64,000 nucleotides of DNA. Source: Piscicola geometra (Eukaryota > Annelida > Clitellata > Hirudinida > Piscicolidae). Positions within the stretch are counted from its first letter, which is position 1. The number at the start of each line of letters is the position of its first letter. The stretch covers positions 5,650,056 to 5,714,055 of the forward strand of contig OX030964.1 of assembly GCA_943735955.1 (NCBI GenBank). The letters are read 5' to 3'. A program made the translations under genes and the position numbers. The notes under the pieces are model-generated. The model saw only the letters and a list, made by a program, of their open reading frames with translations. It ran no database searches and had not been told where the DNA came from. Shown piece by piece: positions 12,712 through 25,900 of the stretch.

Positions 12712-13914
12712 AAAGTCATCATTATCACTCCCACCTTGGCGACGATGAATGGCTCGGCACAGAAGAGGAAGAGGAATTCGTCAAGAAAGTGGTACAGTAA
12801 TGACATCATGTCATCACCTGCGTCACAATATTCATTATCATCGTCTTCCTAATCATAATCACCAACCTCATCATCATCATCATAATCATAATCACAATCC
12901 TCATTATGATACCTTTCCTCTATAACTTTTCTTTCAATCAACATAATTTATTATTTATATATATAAATATTAATATCATAACTACTATTTATCCTTTGTA
13001 AATAAATGAAAACTAATATGACAACTACTACTATCAGCACCTTGGGCTTCTACGACGTGCTCTTCAGTGACGTCGACCTTCGCAAGATCCGTCATGTAGC
13101 CAAACATCGCTTCAGCTGTCTATGACAAGAAGATGACGGTGTTGATGATAATGATAATAAAATACATATAATAATAACAATAATAACTATTAATTTTTTT
13201 AAATTTCACTTTAAATATATTTTTTAAACAGAGGGGTTAGTATTTCAATGTTAAGAAAACACTATCTCCTCCTCCTCCTCATTACCCATTCAAATGCCTC
13301 TTGTATGCTGTCACCCCGTGCAGAAGATGGTCGAGTTAAGGAAAGAATGGTGAACAGACGAATATTTAATGATTTTTTGATTATAGCAATTTGATATGGA
13401 AGCCCAGAGAAGAAGAACTTGATTATGGATTCTAGGATGATGCTAAAATCTTTAGATACAATATGTAACAATTATAAGTGAAATAATATTTTTAAGGTTT
13501 GTAGAGTTTTAGAGGATATATGCATGGATTCTGAAAGAAAATAATGGGTTATTTAAGATTTTTAATTAAACCATCGAAAAATTAAAAAAATCTATTTTAA
13601 ATTATTTAAAATACTATTTATAATATATACTTACTGTATATCCGCTGTATGATCCAGATCTGGAAATAGTTGAATTATCAATTATGTAAAATGAAAGTTA
13701 TAAATTATTAATTTTAAAATATGTATGAATTTAGTTAAGCATTTATGTAAAAATTAAATCTTTGATGCTGAAACTTACATTCGTATTTAGTTCCTGTCAC
13801 AGCTTGGCTGTACAGGGGAAGTCTGTAGTATTCGCTGTTTTCGTCGTCACACTCATTGTACCCCTCCACCTCCTCCTGGCGATACTTCTCTGTGTCTTTG
13901 TCGTAACTTGCCAT
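11754..13914 (-). CDS. ZBTB8OS: Archease, cofactor of the RTCB tRNA-splicing ligase
   Basis: Nine exons on the minus strand: 13914-13779, 13659-13635, 13530-13520, 13317-13286, 13119-13041, 12817-12735, 12502-12450, 12254-12218, 11843-11754. They sum to 181 residues with all phases consistent (human protein about 167). Signatures in order: YLDHTADIQIHAWGDS, AFEW, MFGYMTD, QGDDMMSLLYHFLDEF, FKITAIGYGETFDLSKH, QGTEVKAITYSNMQ and the C-terminal VIIDI. Archease activates RTCB to ligate tRNA exons and XBP1 mRNA; the conserved Asp of LDHTAD and the C-terminal Asp are metal or ligand positions. Exon 3 is only 11 nt. The intron after it (13519-13318) starts ATATCCTC, ends AC and has a TTCCTTAAC branch motif, so it is an AT-AC U12-type intron. 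A SINE lies in the last intron and an AGT microsatellite in another. It shares a 292-bp head-to-head promoter region with TM9SF1. Confidence 0.94.
11861..12032 (-). mobile_element. tRNA-like SINE, family A, in archease intron 8
   Basis: Reverse complement of the 2717-2901 element: the tail CATTTTATAGTGGCG is near 11875, GGGCTTCCAGGCC follows, and the head ends near GGCTACCCGTTCA. It sits in the sense orientation of archease, about 20 bp from the acceptor of the last exon. Confidence 0.82.
12550..12712. repeat. AGT microsatellite
   Basis: Nearly pure AGT/ACT array within an archease intron (12503-12734). Confidence 0.95.
13318..13519 (-). other. AT-AC (U12-type) intron of archease
   Basis: Reading the minus strand, the intron begins ATATCCTCT (13519 downward), close to the U12 AT-AC donor consensus ATATCCTT. 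It contains TTCCTTAACTC at 13343-13333, matching the U12 branch consensus, and ends in CTGCAC at 13318, with the branch A about 18 nt from the splice site. No GT-AG choice restores the frame. With the AT-AC borders the codons read GCA T|GG GGT, giving the conserved archease AWGD. Confidence 0.88.
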
Positions 13915-14206
13915 TTTATTGAAATTTTATTTCGCTTTTTAAATTTAATTTTTTACTTTGATTTATTATAAAACGAGATTTCTATTAACTTAATAGTATT
14001 AAGAAAATTTCACCAAATAATTGTGCAATGATTGAAAATAGATTAACTTTTAAAATTGGGTAAGTGATGAAAATTTAAATTTCATTTTTCATGTATTTTG
14101 TATTTACAAATTCAGTTTTAGTTTTATAAATAAAAAATTAAATTTTTTTAAATCCCAGTTTTAAAAACACCTAAGTTAGTTACGTGAATATATGCATGAA
14201 ACAAAT
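13915..14206. promoter_or_regulatory. Bidirectional promoter region, archease / TM9SF1
   Basis: 292 bp separate the two start codons, which face away from each other. AT-rich; no clear TATA placement. Shared promoter activity is inferred from the arrangement only. Confidence 0.5.
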
Positions 14207-14676
14207 ATGGCTGGTTTGATTAAACTCTTAATTTTGCTAAATTTCGCTGGATCTGCGTTAGCAACAACTTACAAAAATGGAGATGAGGTTTATAAAAAAA
14301 TATTCTCAAACCTATGCTTTCTCCAAACTACTTTATTATAATTAAAATCCTTAAAAGTTTTAAGTTAAAACCAATCGATAATACTAATACACTCGTCCAT
14401 TGAAATCTCCAATTCCAAGGTGATTTTATTCGCCAACAAAGTGGGTCCCTACCACAACACACATGAGACGTACCACTACTACGAGTTGCCGCTGTGCCGT
14501 CCCCATGAAGTGCCCACTTGAAGCTCATATTCACTTCCTTATTCACTATCAATTAGTTATTCAATTTATTTTTTAATATTAAGATTAATATTATCTTTTT
14601 TAAATATTTATTCATATTAATTATAATATTCTTTAAAGTATTATTAGTAGAAGTAGTAGAAAAACTAGTAGTAGTT

Positions 14677-14726
<50 letters not shown>

Positions 14727-17700
14727 TGTTGTTGTAGTTGTAGTAGTAGTAGTAGTAGTATTAATATTAGTAATAACCCTAGCTATACTAATAGTAGTAG
14801 TATTAATAGGTGTAGGCCATTTTATTATTCCACTTTATTTCATTAGATACAAGAGTACATAACAGTATTTCAACACTAAGACCAACCATTGATCACCACC
14901 ACCACTACTACTACTACAACCATCATCTTACTAAATATTAAATAAATATCATCATCTCCATCATCACAACCATCATCATAATCATCATCACTTAACCATC
15001 ATCATCAGGTGAAGCACAAGTCACTCACTCTGGGCGAACTGCTCCAGGGAGACCGAATGGCCTACTCGGACTACCAGATCAACTTCGCCAGTGCGGCTCA
15101 ATCAATTAACAATTAACTAATTAAATACTAGTAATTACAATAGAATTGATGATTGTAACAATTAAATTAAAATTAAACGTATTATTCATTTCATTAGTTT
15201 GATGAATTTACAATCTAATAGTCAATTTAATGATTTTAACAATTAAATTAAAATAAAATGTATTATTCATTTTATTAGTTTGATGAATTTACAATCTAAT
15301 AGTCAATTTAATGATAGTAACAATTAAAATTAAGTTAATAGTATTATTCATTATATTAGTAAAATGATCAGCTGTTTAACTGCATAATTCCTTCACCACT
15401 ATTACAACATCATCTCCATTACAAGACCACCACTACCACACTACCACCACAATCTCCACTGCAACCACCACTACCACACTCCCACCACATCCACCATCAC
15501 ACCACAACCACAACTAATACAAAACCACCACCACCACTAAAACCACCACTACAACTACAACCATCACCACCAACCACCATCACTACAACCACCACTTTTA
15601 CGACCACTACCACAACCACCCCCACAACCACCCTCACCACCCCACCACGACCACACCAGTCGACAGGCCAGAGCAGGTGCTCTGCACACTGTCTCTGACA
15701 GAGGAAGACCTCGGCAAACTCAAGTCGTACATAGAGGAACTCTACTACTACGAGTTCATCATTGGTTCGCTGCCAACTTTGATAATTCGCGTGTTTTACG
15801 CTGCTGTAATTAATTTTATTTCTCCATTTAATTATTTTTTTACTTAATTATAATTAAGAAGAAAAGTAAATAAAATTTATTACTACTGGAAATTAAATAC
15901 TTATTTAAGCTGTTGATTATCTTTTTATTTTTGTTTGTTTTTGTATTCAAACAAGTGAAATTATTATTATCCTAATTATTTTTGAAAAACATAATTTCGC
16001 ATTAATCAAACGCACATCCCTATTTCACCAGACGAGATATCCGTAAAAGGATTCGTTGGCAGTCTGGAAGAGGGTAATTACGTCCCCCACAAACACACTG
16101 TAAAACTATTCACCCATCACTCCATCTACCTGGAGTACAATGAAGATACGGTGAGGAGAGAGGGGGGTGGAGGGTGTTGGAGGGGGTGGAGAGGGTTGGA
16201 GGAGGAGGAGGGAGGGGAAAGAGGTGTGGTGATGGAGGAAGGGGACTGATTGCGATGAAGGAGGGAGGAAGTGGGTGTGATGTGGAGTGAAACGGGGGGT
16301 CGGATGGAGTGATATAGAATATATTTTAAAAGTAAACATGGGGTTTTAAAAAAAACTGGGACGTGAATAGAAGAAAGTAGGGCGTGGAGGGAAGGAGAAC
16401 TTGGTCTTTGAATGAAATGAAACCAGTGGACGATTAGGCGGTGCGAAGTGAAGTGGTTTCTAGGGAGGTGAGTTTCAGACTGTAACTAATGATGGGGAGG
16501 CCATAAGAACATAGCCACAACAATAATCCCCCACACAAGCCCCCCCCCACCCATCCCTCCCACCACCCACCCATCACACCCACCCATCACACCCACAGAT
16601 AATCTACGCGAACATCTCGAACGACTTCTCGAAGCCTGACCACCAACTCGCCCTAGACGCCACCATCGACGACACCTTCCCCCTCCTCCTCAACTTCACC
16701 TACAGCGTCATGTGGCGCAAGTCGACGTTAGTGGCCGTGGTGGTGGTCGTGTTGGTGGGTTTTTGGTGGTGGTTGTGGTGGTTTTTTGGTGGTCGTAGTG
16801 GTTTTTTGGTGGTCGTGGTGGTTTTTTGGTGGTTGTAGTGGTTGTGGTGGTTGTTTTTTGGTGGTTGTGGTGGTTGTTTTTTGGTGGTTGTGGTGGTTGT
16901 GGTGGTGGTTTTTTGGTGGGTGGTTGTGGTGGTGGTTGTGGTGGTGGGTTTTTGGTGGTTGTGGTGGTGGTTGTGGTGGGTGTGGTGGTCGTTGTGGTAG
17001 TTGTGGTGGTTGTGGTGGTCGTGGTGGTGGTTTTTTAGTGGGGGAGTTTGGTTGGTTGGGATGATTGTGATGAGGATTAGGGTGATGATGGTGGTGGGGG
17101 TGGTGATGGTGATGATATGGATGGTGGTGGGGGTGGTGATGATGATGATATGGATGGTGGTGGGGGTGGTGATGATGATGATATTATTGGAGACAGTTTG
17201 AAGAGGGAGGAGAGGATGCAAAAGGCGAAGGAAACTGGATTCTTTCCTGAGACCTTTGAGGTTGCCATCATTATCATCATCATCATCATCATCGTCATCA
17301 TCATCATCATCATCATCATCATCGTCAGCATCGTCATCATCATCGTCATCATCATCGTCATCATCATCATCATCGTCATCATCATCATCGTCATCACCAT
17401 CATCATGACAGATCCATTGGTTGTCGATCATCAACTCAGTCGTCCTCATCTTCCTCCTTATGGCTTTTGTTCTCTTCATTATGGTGAGATTGTCCCTCCA
17501 TTCATCCATTCATTTATCTACCCATCTGCACATCTATCCATCCACCCACCCATCCATACATCCACCTATTCATCCACCCACCTATCCATCCATCCACCCA
17601 TTCATCCACCCACCCACCCATCCACCCACCCACCCATCCACTCACCCACCCATCCACCCACCCACCCATCCACCCACCCACCCATCCACCCACCCACCCA

Positions 17701-20700
17701 TCCCTCCATCCACACAGGCAAGAGTACTCAAGAAAGACTTCGCCAAGTACAATCTGGAGGTGGATGCAGCCACCATGGATGAGGATGACGATAATGGATG
17801 GAAGATCCTTCATTCAGACGTTTTCCGGTCATTATTATTTAGTGTTTTTTTTAAGAATAATTTTTTTTAAATAGCGCTGTATTAATTTAAATTTTTTCTT
17901 GTATAGGCCTGCATTAGTTTAGGTGTTTTCATTATATAACTCTGTATTAATTTTAAATTTTTATTCATGTTTTTTGTTTCAGATTTCCGAAACACAAAAG
18001 CTTGTTTTGCGCTGTGCTAGGTGGGTTTTATTAGTTTGTTTCTCACGCCACAACCATCACGAACCCACCTCATCAACACCACCTTACTTCATCCACCACA
18101 ACCATCTCAAATCACAAACCGACCCGACAACCAATCTCACCAAAAACCACCCCCCACCTGCCCCCCCCCCCCACTACAAACCACCAACCACTACACGAGT
18201 GGCCTCACAATTTCTTATCACTAACCGACCTCACCACATCCACCGCAAACCACAACCACAAATCCACCACAACACTCCACCCCGTTCACCACAACTCCAT
18301 CTCCACTACAGCACCACCACCACAAAGCCCTTCTGACCACCCCCCCCCACTACAAGCCCACTCCACCACCACCACAAACCCCTTCTGCCCATCCACCTCC
18401 TCACCCCCCTTACTACAAACCCACTCCACCACCACCACAAACCCCTCCTGCCCATCTACCTCCTCCCTCCCCACTACAAACCCACTCCACCACCACCACA
18501 GGGGTAGGCTCCCAATTCCTGATCATCGCCACCTGTTTGCTGCTGATGGCTCTCGCTGGCGTCTTCAACGTGCACCGACACGCCTCCATCAACTCCGCCT
18601 GTGTCCTCCTCTACGCCCTCACCTCCTGTTTGTTGCCACTCTTTTGCGTTACCCAAGTTTTTAGTTTTTCTGCTTTGAAGTTTTTCAAAGTTTTTTAAAG
18701 TTTTTTGTGTGGATTTTTGTAGTGTTTTTAAAAGTTTTTTGTGTGGATTTTTGTAGTGTTTTTTGAGTTTTGGTACAGTTTTTTCTATAGTTTTAAGTTC
18801 TGATTTTTGTGGAGGTATCTAGTTTTATAGCAGAAAGAGTTTTAACAGTTGCATTATCTTTCCATTTTTTCTATTTTTTAACGTAGCTCAAAGGTTTCAA
18901 AGGTTGATTCAAAATATTTTAGTGGTTGTATAATAATAATGTACTATACTTTTACCACCCCCTCCTTCTTACCCACCCTTAATCCACCACCTCCTCACTC
19001 CTTCTCAACCCCCTCCCCTCCCTCACTCCTTCTCAACCCCCTCTCCTCCCTCACTCCTTCTCAACCCCCTCCCCTCCCTCACTCCTTCTCAACCCCCTCC
19101 CCTCCCTCACTCCTTCTCAACCCCCTCTCCTCCCTCACTCCTTCTCAACCCCCTCCCCTCTCTCACTCTTTCTCAACCCCCTCCCCTCCCTCATTCCATC
19201 CCCTCGCACAGGCGTTTCTGGCTTTGTGGCGGCAAAGATGTTCAAGGAGATGAGTGGAGTGGGCTGGGTGTGGAACATCAACCTCACCTCGGCCCTATTT
19301 GCTGGACCATTCTTCTTGGTGTGGAGTGTTCTCAACAGGTGGCTGGGTGGGTTTCGGCCGAGTGGGTAGAGGTCTTTTTTTCACTCATATGGGCTTGGCT
19401 TCGATTCCTACCCATGCTCTGATACCTGTAATAGTCTTCATGATCGGGACTTTGCAATAGACCGGACAGACTTGAGCGATCGAAGTGTTTGTAGAACTGG
19501 CATTGACGTATGCCTGGCTGCTTTTTCGTGTGCCAATATTATAATGCTCGTCATTATTTTAAAAACTTAATTATCCTATTAACTATTACCATTTAAAATA
19601 TCTATTATATATTATATTTATAGCACTTGGTTTATTTGTTATTACTTTTCATATTAATTAACAACTAATTAAATTATGTGGATTATTCTATTAATTAAAT
19701 TAATTAACAACTAATTAAATTATTTGGATTATTCTATTAATTAAATTAATTAACCATTATTTAAATTATGTGGATTATTCTATTAATTAAATTAATTAAC
19801 AACTTATTAAATTTGGTGGATTATTTTATTAATTAAATTAATTAACAATTAATTAATTGTATGCATTATTCGAATTATTCCAACAGTCTGGCGTGGTTTT
19901 ACGGCTCGACACAGGCGCTTCCCTGGGGCACTGTTACCCTCCTGCTCGTCCTCTGGCTCTTTCGTCTGTGGGGGGGGGGGGGGGAGAGGGGGGAAAGAGG
20001 GGAGAAAGAGGGGGGGAAGAGGAGAGAAAGAGGGGAGGGCTTAAAGGAGAGAAAGAGGGGAGGGTTTAGAGGAGAGGGGCGGCTGCTGTAATACATTATA
20101 TGTATTATATTATGAAATGAATGTGTGACTGTAATTAATTATACATTTTATTTTATATATATTAAATTTAATAAATCAATTACATATAAATGAATATTCC
20201 TAAATTAACGAAAAAAAGCAATCAATCAAACCCTTCAAACCCCCCCCCCCCCCCCAACAGTTGGCTACCCTCTAACCATAGTGGGCGGCATTTTTGGCAA
20301 GAACACCGCTGGAACATTTGACGCCCCCTGCAGGACGAAGAATATCGCCCGGGAGATCCCCACCGTACCCTTCTACAAGAGCACCCTGGCCCATTGTATC
20401 GTGGGGGGGTTCCTGCCGTTCAGGTGGCCTTTTGTGGGAGGGGCGTTTGGGAATTTGGGTTTTAAATTCACCTTTTACTTATTTTTTAGATTCATATAGT
20501 AATGATTAAAATGATAAATAATTTATATATAATTATTATATTAAATCATATACAACCCAATACAACGATGAATATTATTACCGTGGCGTTAACCCAATCG
20601 AGATTCTAGACCACTCGGATTATGAATAATTATACAATTAAAACTACTTATAGATGCCGAATAGTCATATTAACTGCAGCGCACAATCGCAGCGCCATCT

Positions 20701-21698
20701 CGGTCGAACTCTACTACATCTTCTCAACGGTCTGGGGTCACGAGTACTACACCCTATACGGCGTTCTCTCGCTCGTCTACGTCATCCTACTGAGCGTCAC
20801 GGCGTGCGTCTCGGTCGCGCTCACCTACTTCCAACTCTCAGCGGAAGACTACCGCTGGTGGTGGAGGTCCGTTTTCAGTTCAGGGTGAGTTGTCTTCTTT
20901 TTTTTACGGTGGTTTGGTATTAGTTGCTATGGTTTTATTTTTAAGGGTTTGGTATTTTTTTATTATTTTATTTCTATCATGACTTTCATCAAAGCAATCA
21001 TCACGCCACTACAACTACCACTATTAAAACCACCACAATCACTACCACCCCTAAAACCACCACAACCACTACCAAACCATCTCACCACAACCACCACTAC
21101 CAAACCATCTCACCACCACAACCACCACTACCAAACCATCTCACCACCACAACCACTACCAAACCATCTCACCACCACAACCACCACTACCAAACCATCT
21201 CACCGCCACCACCACCACTACCAAACCATCTCACCACAACCACCACTACCAAACCATCTCACCACAACCACCACTACCAAACCATCTCACCGCCACCACC
21301 ACCACTACCAAACCATCTCACCACAACCACCACTACCAAACCATCCCACCACAACCACCACTACCAAACCATCTCACCGCCACAACCACCACAACTTCAA
21401 CCAGCTCCACCACCACCAAACCATCTCACCACCACCACAACTTCAACCAGCTCCACCACCACCAAACCATCTCACCACCACCACAACTTCAACCAGCTCC
21501 ACCGGCCTCTTCGTGATGGCCTACTCAGTGTACTACTACATCAATCGATCGAGCATGTCGGGACTACTGCAAAGCGCCGAATTCTTCGGTTACACCCTGC
21601 TCGCCTGCTACATATTCTTCCTGATGCTGGGAACTGTGGCTTTCTTCGCCTCCTTTAAGTTTGTCAAGTACATATTCTTGAATGTCAAGATTGATTGA
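14207..21698 (+). CDS. TM9SF1: Transmembrane 9 superfamily member 1 (nonaspanin)
   Basis: Sixteen exons: 14207-14287, 14420-14509, 15009-15090, 15660-15764, 16032-16150, 16599-16720, 17197-17260, 17412-17483, 17718-17827, 17983-18020, 18502-18627, 19212-19338, 19887-19963, 20261-20423, 20693-20884, 21497-21698. They give 589 residues in frame (human 606). A signal peptide (residues 1-20, [15 protein letters not shown]) is followed by the luminal domain with [19 protein letters not shown]. The first membrane helix is at 222-245, followed by eight more hydrophobic spans. Family signatures: [28 protein letters not shown] and [15 protein letters not shown]. The tail ends [13 protein letters not shown] (YIFLNVKID), fitting the COPI-binding/Golgi-retention motif of nonaspanins. 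The protein is a polytopic endosome/Golgi protein linked to adhesion and autophagy. TM9SF1-specific wording ([15 protein letters not shown]) separates it from TM9SF2/4. Introns are full of minisatellites. Confidence 0.95.
14645..14815. repeat. TAG microsatellite in TM9SF1 intron 2
   Basis: Impure TAG/AGT array with TTG interruptions. Confidence 0.9.
16735..17165. repeat. GTGGTT / GATGGTGG array, TM9SF1 intron 6
   Basis: G/T-rich imperfect array of GGTGGTTTTTTGGTGG and GGTTGTGGTGG units starting near the donor, passing into GATGATGGTGG. It fills nearly the whole intron. Confidence 0.9.
17265..17410. repeat. ATC microsatellite, TM9SF1 intron 7
   Basis: CATCATC array with CGTCATC interruptions running up to the acceptor of exon 8. 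Confidence 0.92.
17500..17710. repeat. CCACCCATC minisatellite, TM9SF1 intron 8
   Basis: CCATCCACCCACC-type units forming the pyrimidine-rich tract before the exon 9 acceptor. Confidence 0.9.
18965..19200. repeat. 28-bp C-rich minisatellite, TM9SF1 intron 11
   Basis: Tandem units of CCCTCACTCCTTCTCAACCC, eight or so copies, ending at the acceptor of exon 12. Confidence 0.9.
19346..19558 (+). mobile_element. tRNA-like SINE with a different head but the family A tail
   Basis: The head GTTTCGGCCGAGTGGGTAGA and the box-B-like GGCTTCGATTCCTACCC resemble a Ser/Leu-type tRNA. The last 18 bp, ATAATGCTCGTCATTATT, equal the 3' end of family A elements. It starts within about 10 bp of the donor of TM9SF1 intron 12. 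Confidence 0.7.
19660..19855. repeat. ~46-bp AT-rich tandem repeat, TM9SF1 intron 12
   Basis: Four to five copies of a unit built from ATTAATTAAATTAATTAAC and a GTGGATTATTCT segment. Confidence 0.85.
21060..21495. repeat. ~28-bp CCACAACCACCACTACCAAACC minisatellite, TM9SF1 intron 15
   Basis: About 15 units of CACCACAACCACCACTACC with AAACCATCT, running directly into the acceptor of the last exon. Confidence 0.9.
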
Positions 21699-22863
21699 AG
21701 GGGTGGATTGTGGAGGATGGGTTGGGTTGGTTGAGGGTGGATGGAATGGGATGGGTTGTGTGTTGGGAGGATAGGATGGGATTGATTGGGTGAGGAGGTG
21801 GGTCGGATGAGTTGGGTCCAGGTGTAATTGTTGGATGGGTTGGTTGAAGGGTAGATGAGATTGGTTGGCTCAGGGATGGGATGGGTTAGTTGAGAGATGA
21901 TTGAGGGAGGATAGGATGAGTTGATTGTGGGATGATTGCGAAAGAATGGGATGGGTTGGTTGAAAGATGCTGAAAGATTGGTGATTTGAGTTTGATAGTT
22001 GGTTGGTTGGTTGGTAAGCTGTTTTGGTGGTTAGCTGGCTGGCTAGGTAAATGGTTGTTTGGATAGTTAGTTGGGTAGTTGGTTGATTGGGTGGCTGACT
22101 GGGTAGGTGGATGGCTACCTCAGTTATGTTCTATTTCTAAAATGCTTTCATGACTGCTCATCTGTCAACACTTCTAGAGATTTAATTCCGGTATCGCGTT
22201 CTTGCTAATAACCCCTTCATAGGGTTGATTGTATTTGAACACCCCCTACTTTGCGCGCTCTTGAAATTCTACCATGCACTCTAATGATTCTGTAATTTAA
22301 CATCATATCGGGCGTTTAATAGGTTTAGTCTCTTATTCCAAATAAACCGGAAAGCTTTTCTATTGCTGGCGGCTTTGCTTATTAAATTGGTTTTTCTAGA
22401 ATTATTTAGCGCTGTATATTTTATTCTGACGCTACTTTAGTTGTAGCACGTGTCAAATGATTATGCCGCCATTTTGTTGCAATTTCGTAATCTTGCTCTT
22501 CATAGAGCCATTTTAAGAATTATCCATAAATATTCTCTTCTACTCGCCTCGTTAACTAACCTGTTACATTCTACACGATGGTTGTTTCTTAATAATAAAA
22601 ACTCATTTTAATTGTCAATCCATTTTAATTGTACTTAATTTAAGCACCAATTAGACGATGTGCTTATCGATTTTATTTTCGACTCTTCTTGGTTGTATCA
22701 TCTCTAAAAAAAAATGACCTGAGTTTTATTTTACGGAATTTTGCTGTTACGCTTCAAAGAAATTTGAAAGAAATGTCAAACATAACTGTATTATCACATT
22801 ATATGTAGTATAAATTATACTGTATAACACTTATGATGATGATGATGATGTTTGTGACCTGCC
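21699..22863. other. Convergent spacer after TM9SF1
   Basis: 21710-22120 is a degenerate GATGGGTTGGTTG repeat, probably TM9SF1 3' UTR. 22120-22860 is AT-rich with no exon I can support. C-terminal exons of the FAAP100-like gene may be hidden here. Confidence 0.5.
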
Positions 22864-22949
22864 ACAGCTGTTCAATAGAGATTGATGTTGATTGAAAAAT
22901 GGATTGGATGGCGTTCTGGCACGGTGCCAGAAATAACACCAACTTATAC

Positions 22950-25900
22950 GGGATGGTTGGTGACGTCACAGAGGTGTATGGCATGGTGACTGATGGGAAG
23001 CAAGAATGATCCAGAAGTAGCATTGATATAGCGTTTTATATTGTTATTATTATTTATATTTTGACTTTTTCTACTATTATTACGAATACTATTATTAATA
23101 TTATTATTATTAAAATAATAATTATTATTTTCATCGATTAAGGCTAGGCAGATAGCAGCTTTCAGAGGAAAGTCTTCTTGTTTGAGATCAAGCATTAATA
23201 CTATTTCATGATTATTATTATTGTTGTTTTTATTATTGATATTATCGCTGTTAATATCATTTTTCATCCTTTTATTAATCACAGCACTGCCATTATTTCT
23301 ATACCCTCCCGTCGGATCGACTGGAGATACCTTGTAGATTGAATTCGGGAAAGATGGTGAGAAGTGGCGAGGGGAAAGTGAGAGAAGGATGGAGGATGAG
23401 TGAGGGTGCTTGGGGATTGGTGCAAGGGTGGTGCTGAAAATGAGTTTGTGGAGGTTGGAGAAAGGATGGATGGAGGATGCTTTGATGGTGGTGTAATGAC
23501 AGGGTAGGTTGGGTGGTTGGAGGGGTGAATGGGTTAGTTGGATGGATGGTTGTTGGGGTGAATGGGTTAGTTGGATGGATGGTTGATGGAGTGGGTGGTT
23601 GTTGAGTTGGTTGGCGGTGATGATTTCCAAGCAATGAGAGATCATTTTGAGTTGAGCGTCCATCTTTGCACTCAATCTCTCGTTCAGTTGGTGCTTTAGT
23701 TGGACCCTCTCCAACGCATCCAACAAGTCCTTAGCTTCAGAAGGTAGGCTCGCAGCAGTAGTAGTAGTAGTAGTAGTAGTAGCAGTAGGAGTAGTAGTAA
23801 TACTAGAAGTAATAGTATCAGTAGTAGTAAAAACATCAATACTAGTATTAGTAGTACTCGTAGAAGAACCAGTAGTCATAGTATTAGTAGTAAGCTTAGT
23901 ATTAGTAACAGTAGGAGGATTATGAATGCTTGTAGAACCAGCATTGAGGTATGAGTTTTGGCAGTCGGTGGTGTTGATGATGATGTTTGGAAGAGAAGTC
24001 CTCACAAATCTTCCATCCCACGTAATGGCGAAGATATGTAAGTGTTCTATGGAAGTGGTGGTAATGATGGTGGGGGAGATTATGGTGGTGATGGTGAGAG
24101 TGATGATGGTGGTAATTGTAGTATTGGTTGAGTATGGCATAAGTAATACTATCAAATAACATATATAAAATTATTAAATCAATTTATGATTGAAAAAAAA
24201 AACTATTTGAGTATCACAAAGTTAAGATGAATAAAATAAAAGTATTTGATAAATAAAAAATACAATAAAGTTAAATGAAATTAACATATTTACATATATT
24301 AAAGGAAATTAACATATTTACATATATTAAATGAAATTAACATAATTACATTTATTAAATGAAATTAACATATTTACATATATTAAATGAAATTAACATA
24401 TTTACATATATTAAATGAAATTAACATATTTACATATATTAAATGAAATTAATACATTTACATATATTAAACTAAATTAACATATTTCTGATATAATCAG
24501 TGCCTCATCACACCTTTGGAGGAGGAGGAGGAGGAGGAGGAGGAGGAAGAAGAAGAGGAGGATGGATCGATGAGGAAACGAGAAACTATGACGTTGGATA
24601 GGAGGGTTGCCTTCATCACAGTGGTTTCAATGCTACATCCCTTCCCATCCCTACCCCAACTACTACTATGACTACCACCTCCTGAACCAGCACCATCATT
24701 ACCCACAAAACCACCACTACTACTACTATGACCAGCAGCAGCACTACTACTACTATCAGTACCATTCAATCGATCAACCACATAAGCCACTACATCTACA
24801 CAGTAAATCCCTCCCCTACCACCACAACCACCACCCCCTCTACTACTACTACTATACACCAGAATACCATCCAGCCAATCACAGCACTCGATTTCAGAGA
24901 GAACTTGAAAGAAGAGAGGTGATTGGCTGCCCCTCAACACCACCACGTCACCATGACAACCCACAAAAACCATGCAAGCAAGATGTCTATTTGACCTTTT
25001 TACTTTTTTTCGCTTTTCCACTACTCGTCTGCTCGTTCTTTTGCGATTAGTCGCACCAAAAGTCGTTTCGTCACTATCATCATCATCATCGACACCCATA
25101 TAGTCAACCTCATCATTATCACCACCACCACTACTATTATCAGCACTTGATAATAACTTATGCGCATTTTTACCCTTCTTATCCAAGTCTACACTCACAC
25201 CATACACCCCCACAACTCTCTGTTCCATATGGAATAAAGGATGCATGGAGGTGGAGGTGGTGGTAGTAGTAGTACACCATTGTACTAGACCAGAGGGGTG
25301 GGTGGTGAGGAGTATGTTGGAGTTGTTGATGTTGTTGTGGCTTGTGAATAGAGTGTTGTAGAGGCTATCCTCAATTATTATGTTTTGATGATGATGGTTT
25401 TTAGAACAAGTTGGTTGGAGGATTTTGTTGTTGTTGCTTGATTTAGTGTGCATATAAGAAATACTTTTTGAGACCACTTCATAGAATTTAAAACCACCAT
25501 CTTGCAAATAACCCCTTCTCTCACAACCCCGCCCACCATAATCCTGCCCCCAATAACCACCCCCCTTCCAATGGAACATTCCATCACCCCCTGACACATC
25601 CACCCTCCCCCTCAACTCCAGTACAAGACAGTCATCGTTCCTGATGATGATGTTGTACACAAGTACTTCCCTTTCTCCAGTGTACAAGAAAAGAGAATTT
25701 GATGAACTCTCACAGTGTAGGGAGATCGAGTTTGTGTTTGTGAGCAGTGTCTTGGACTTTTGGCTTGAAGTTTTGGTGCCAGTATTTCTGGAGAGTTAAT
25801 GTATTTAAATAGCTTATGAATAGAATTATGTTAACAAGAAAATAATTAGTGAATAATCATATGTAGATATAGAAGAAAGTTGTCAAAAATGATGAATTAC

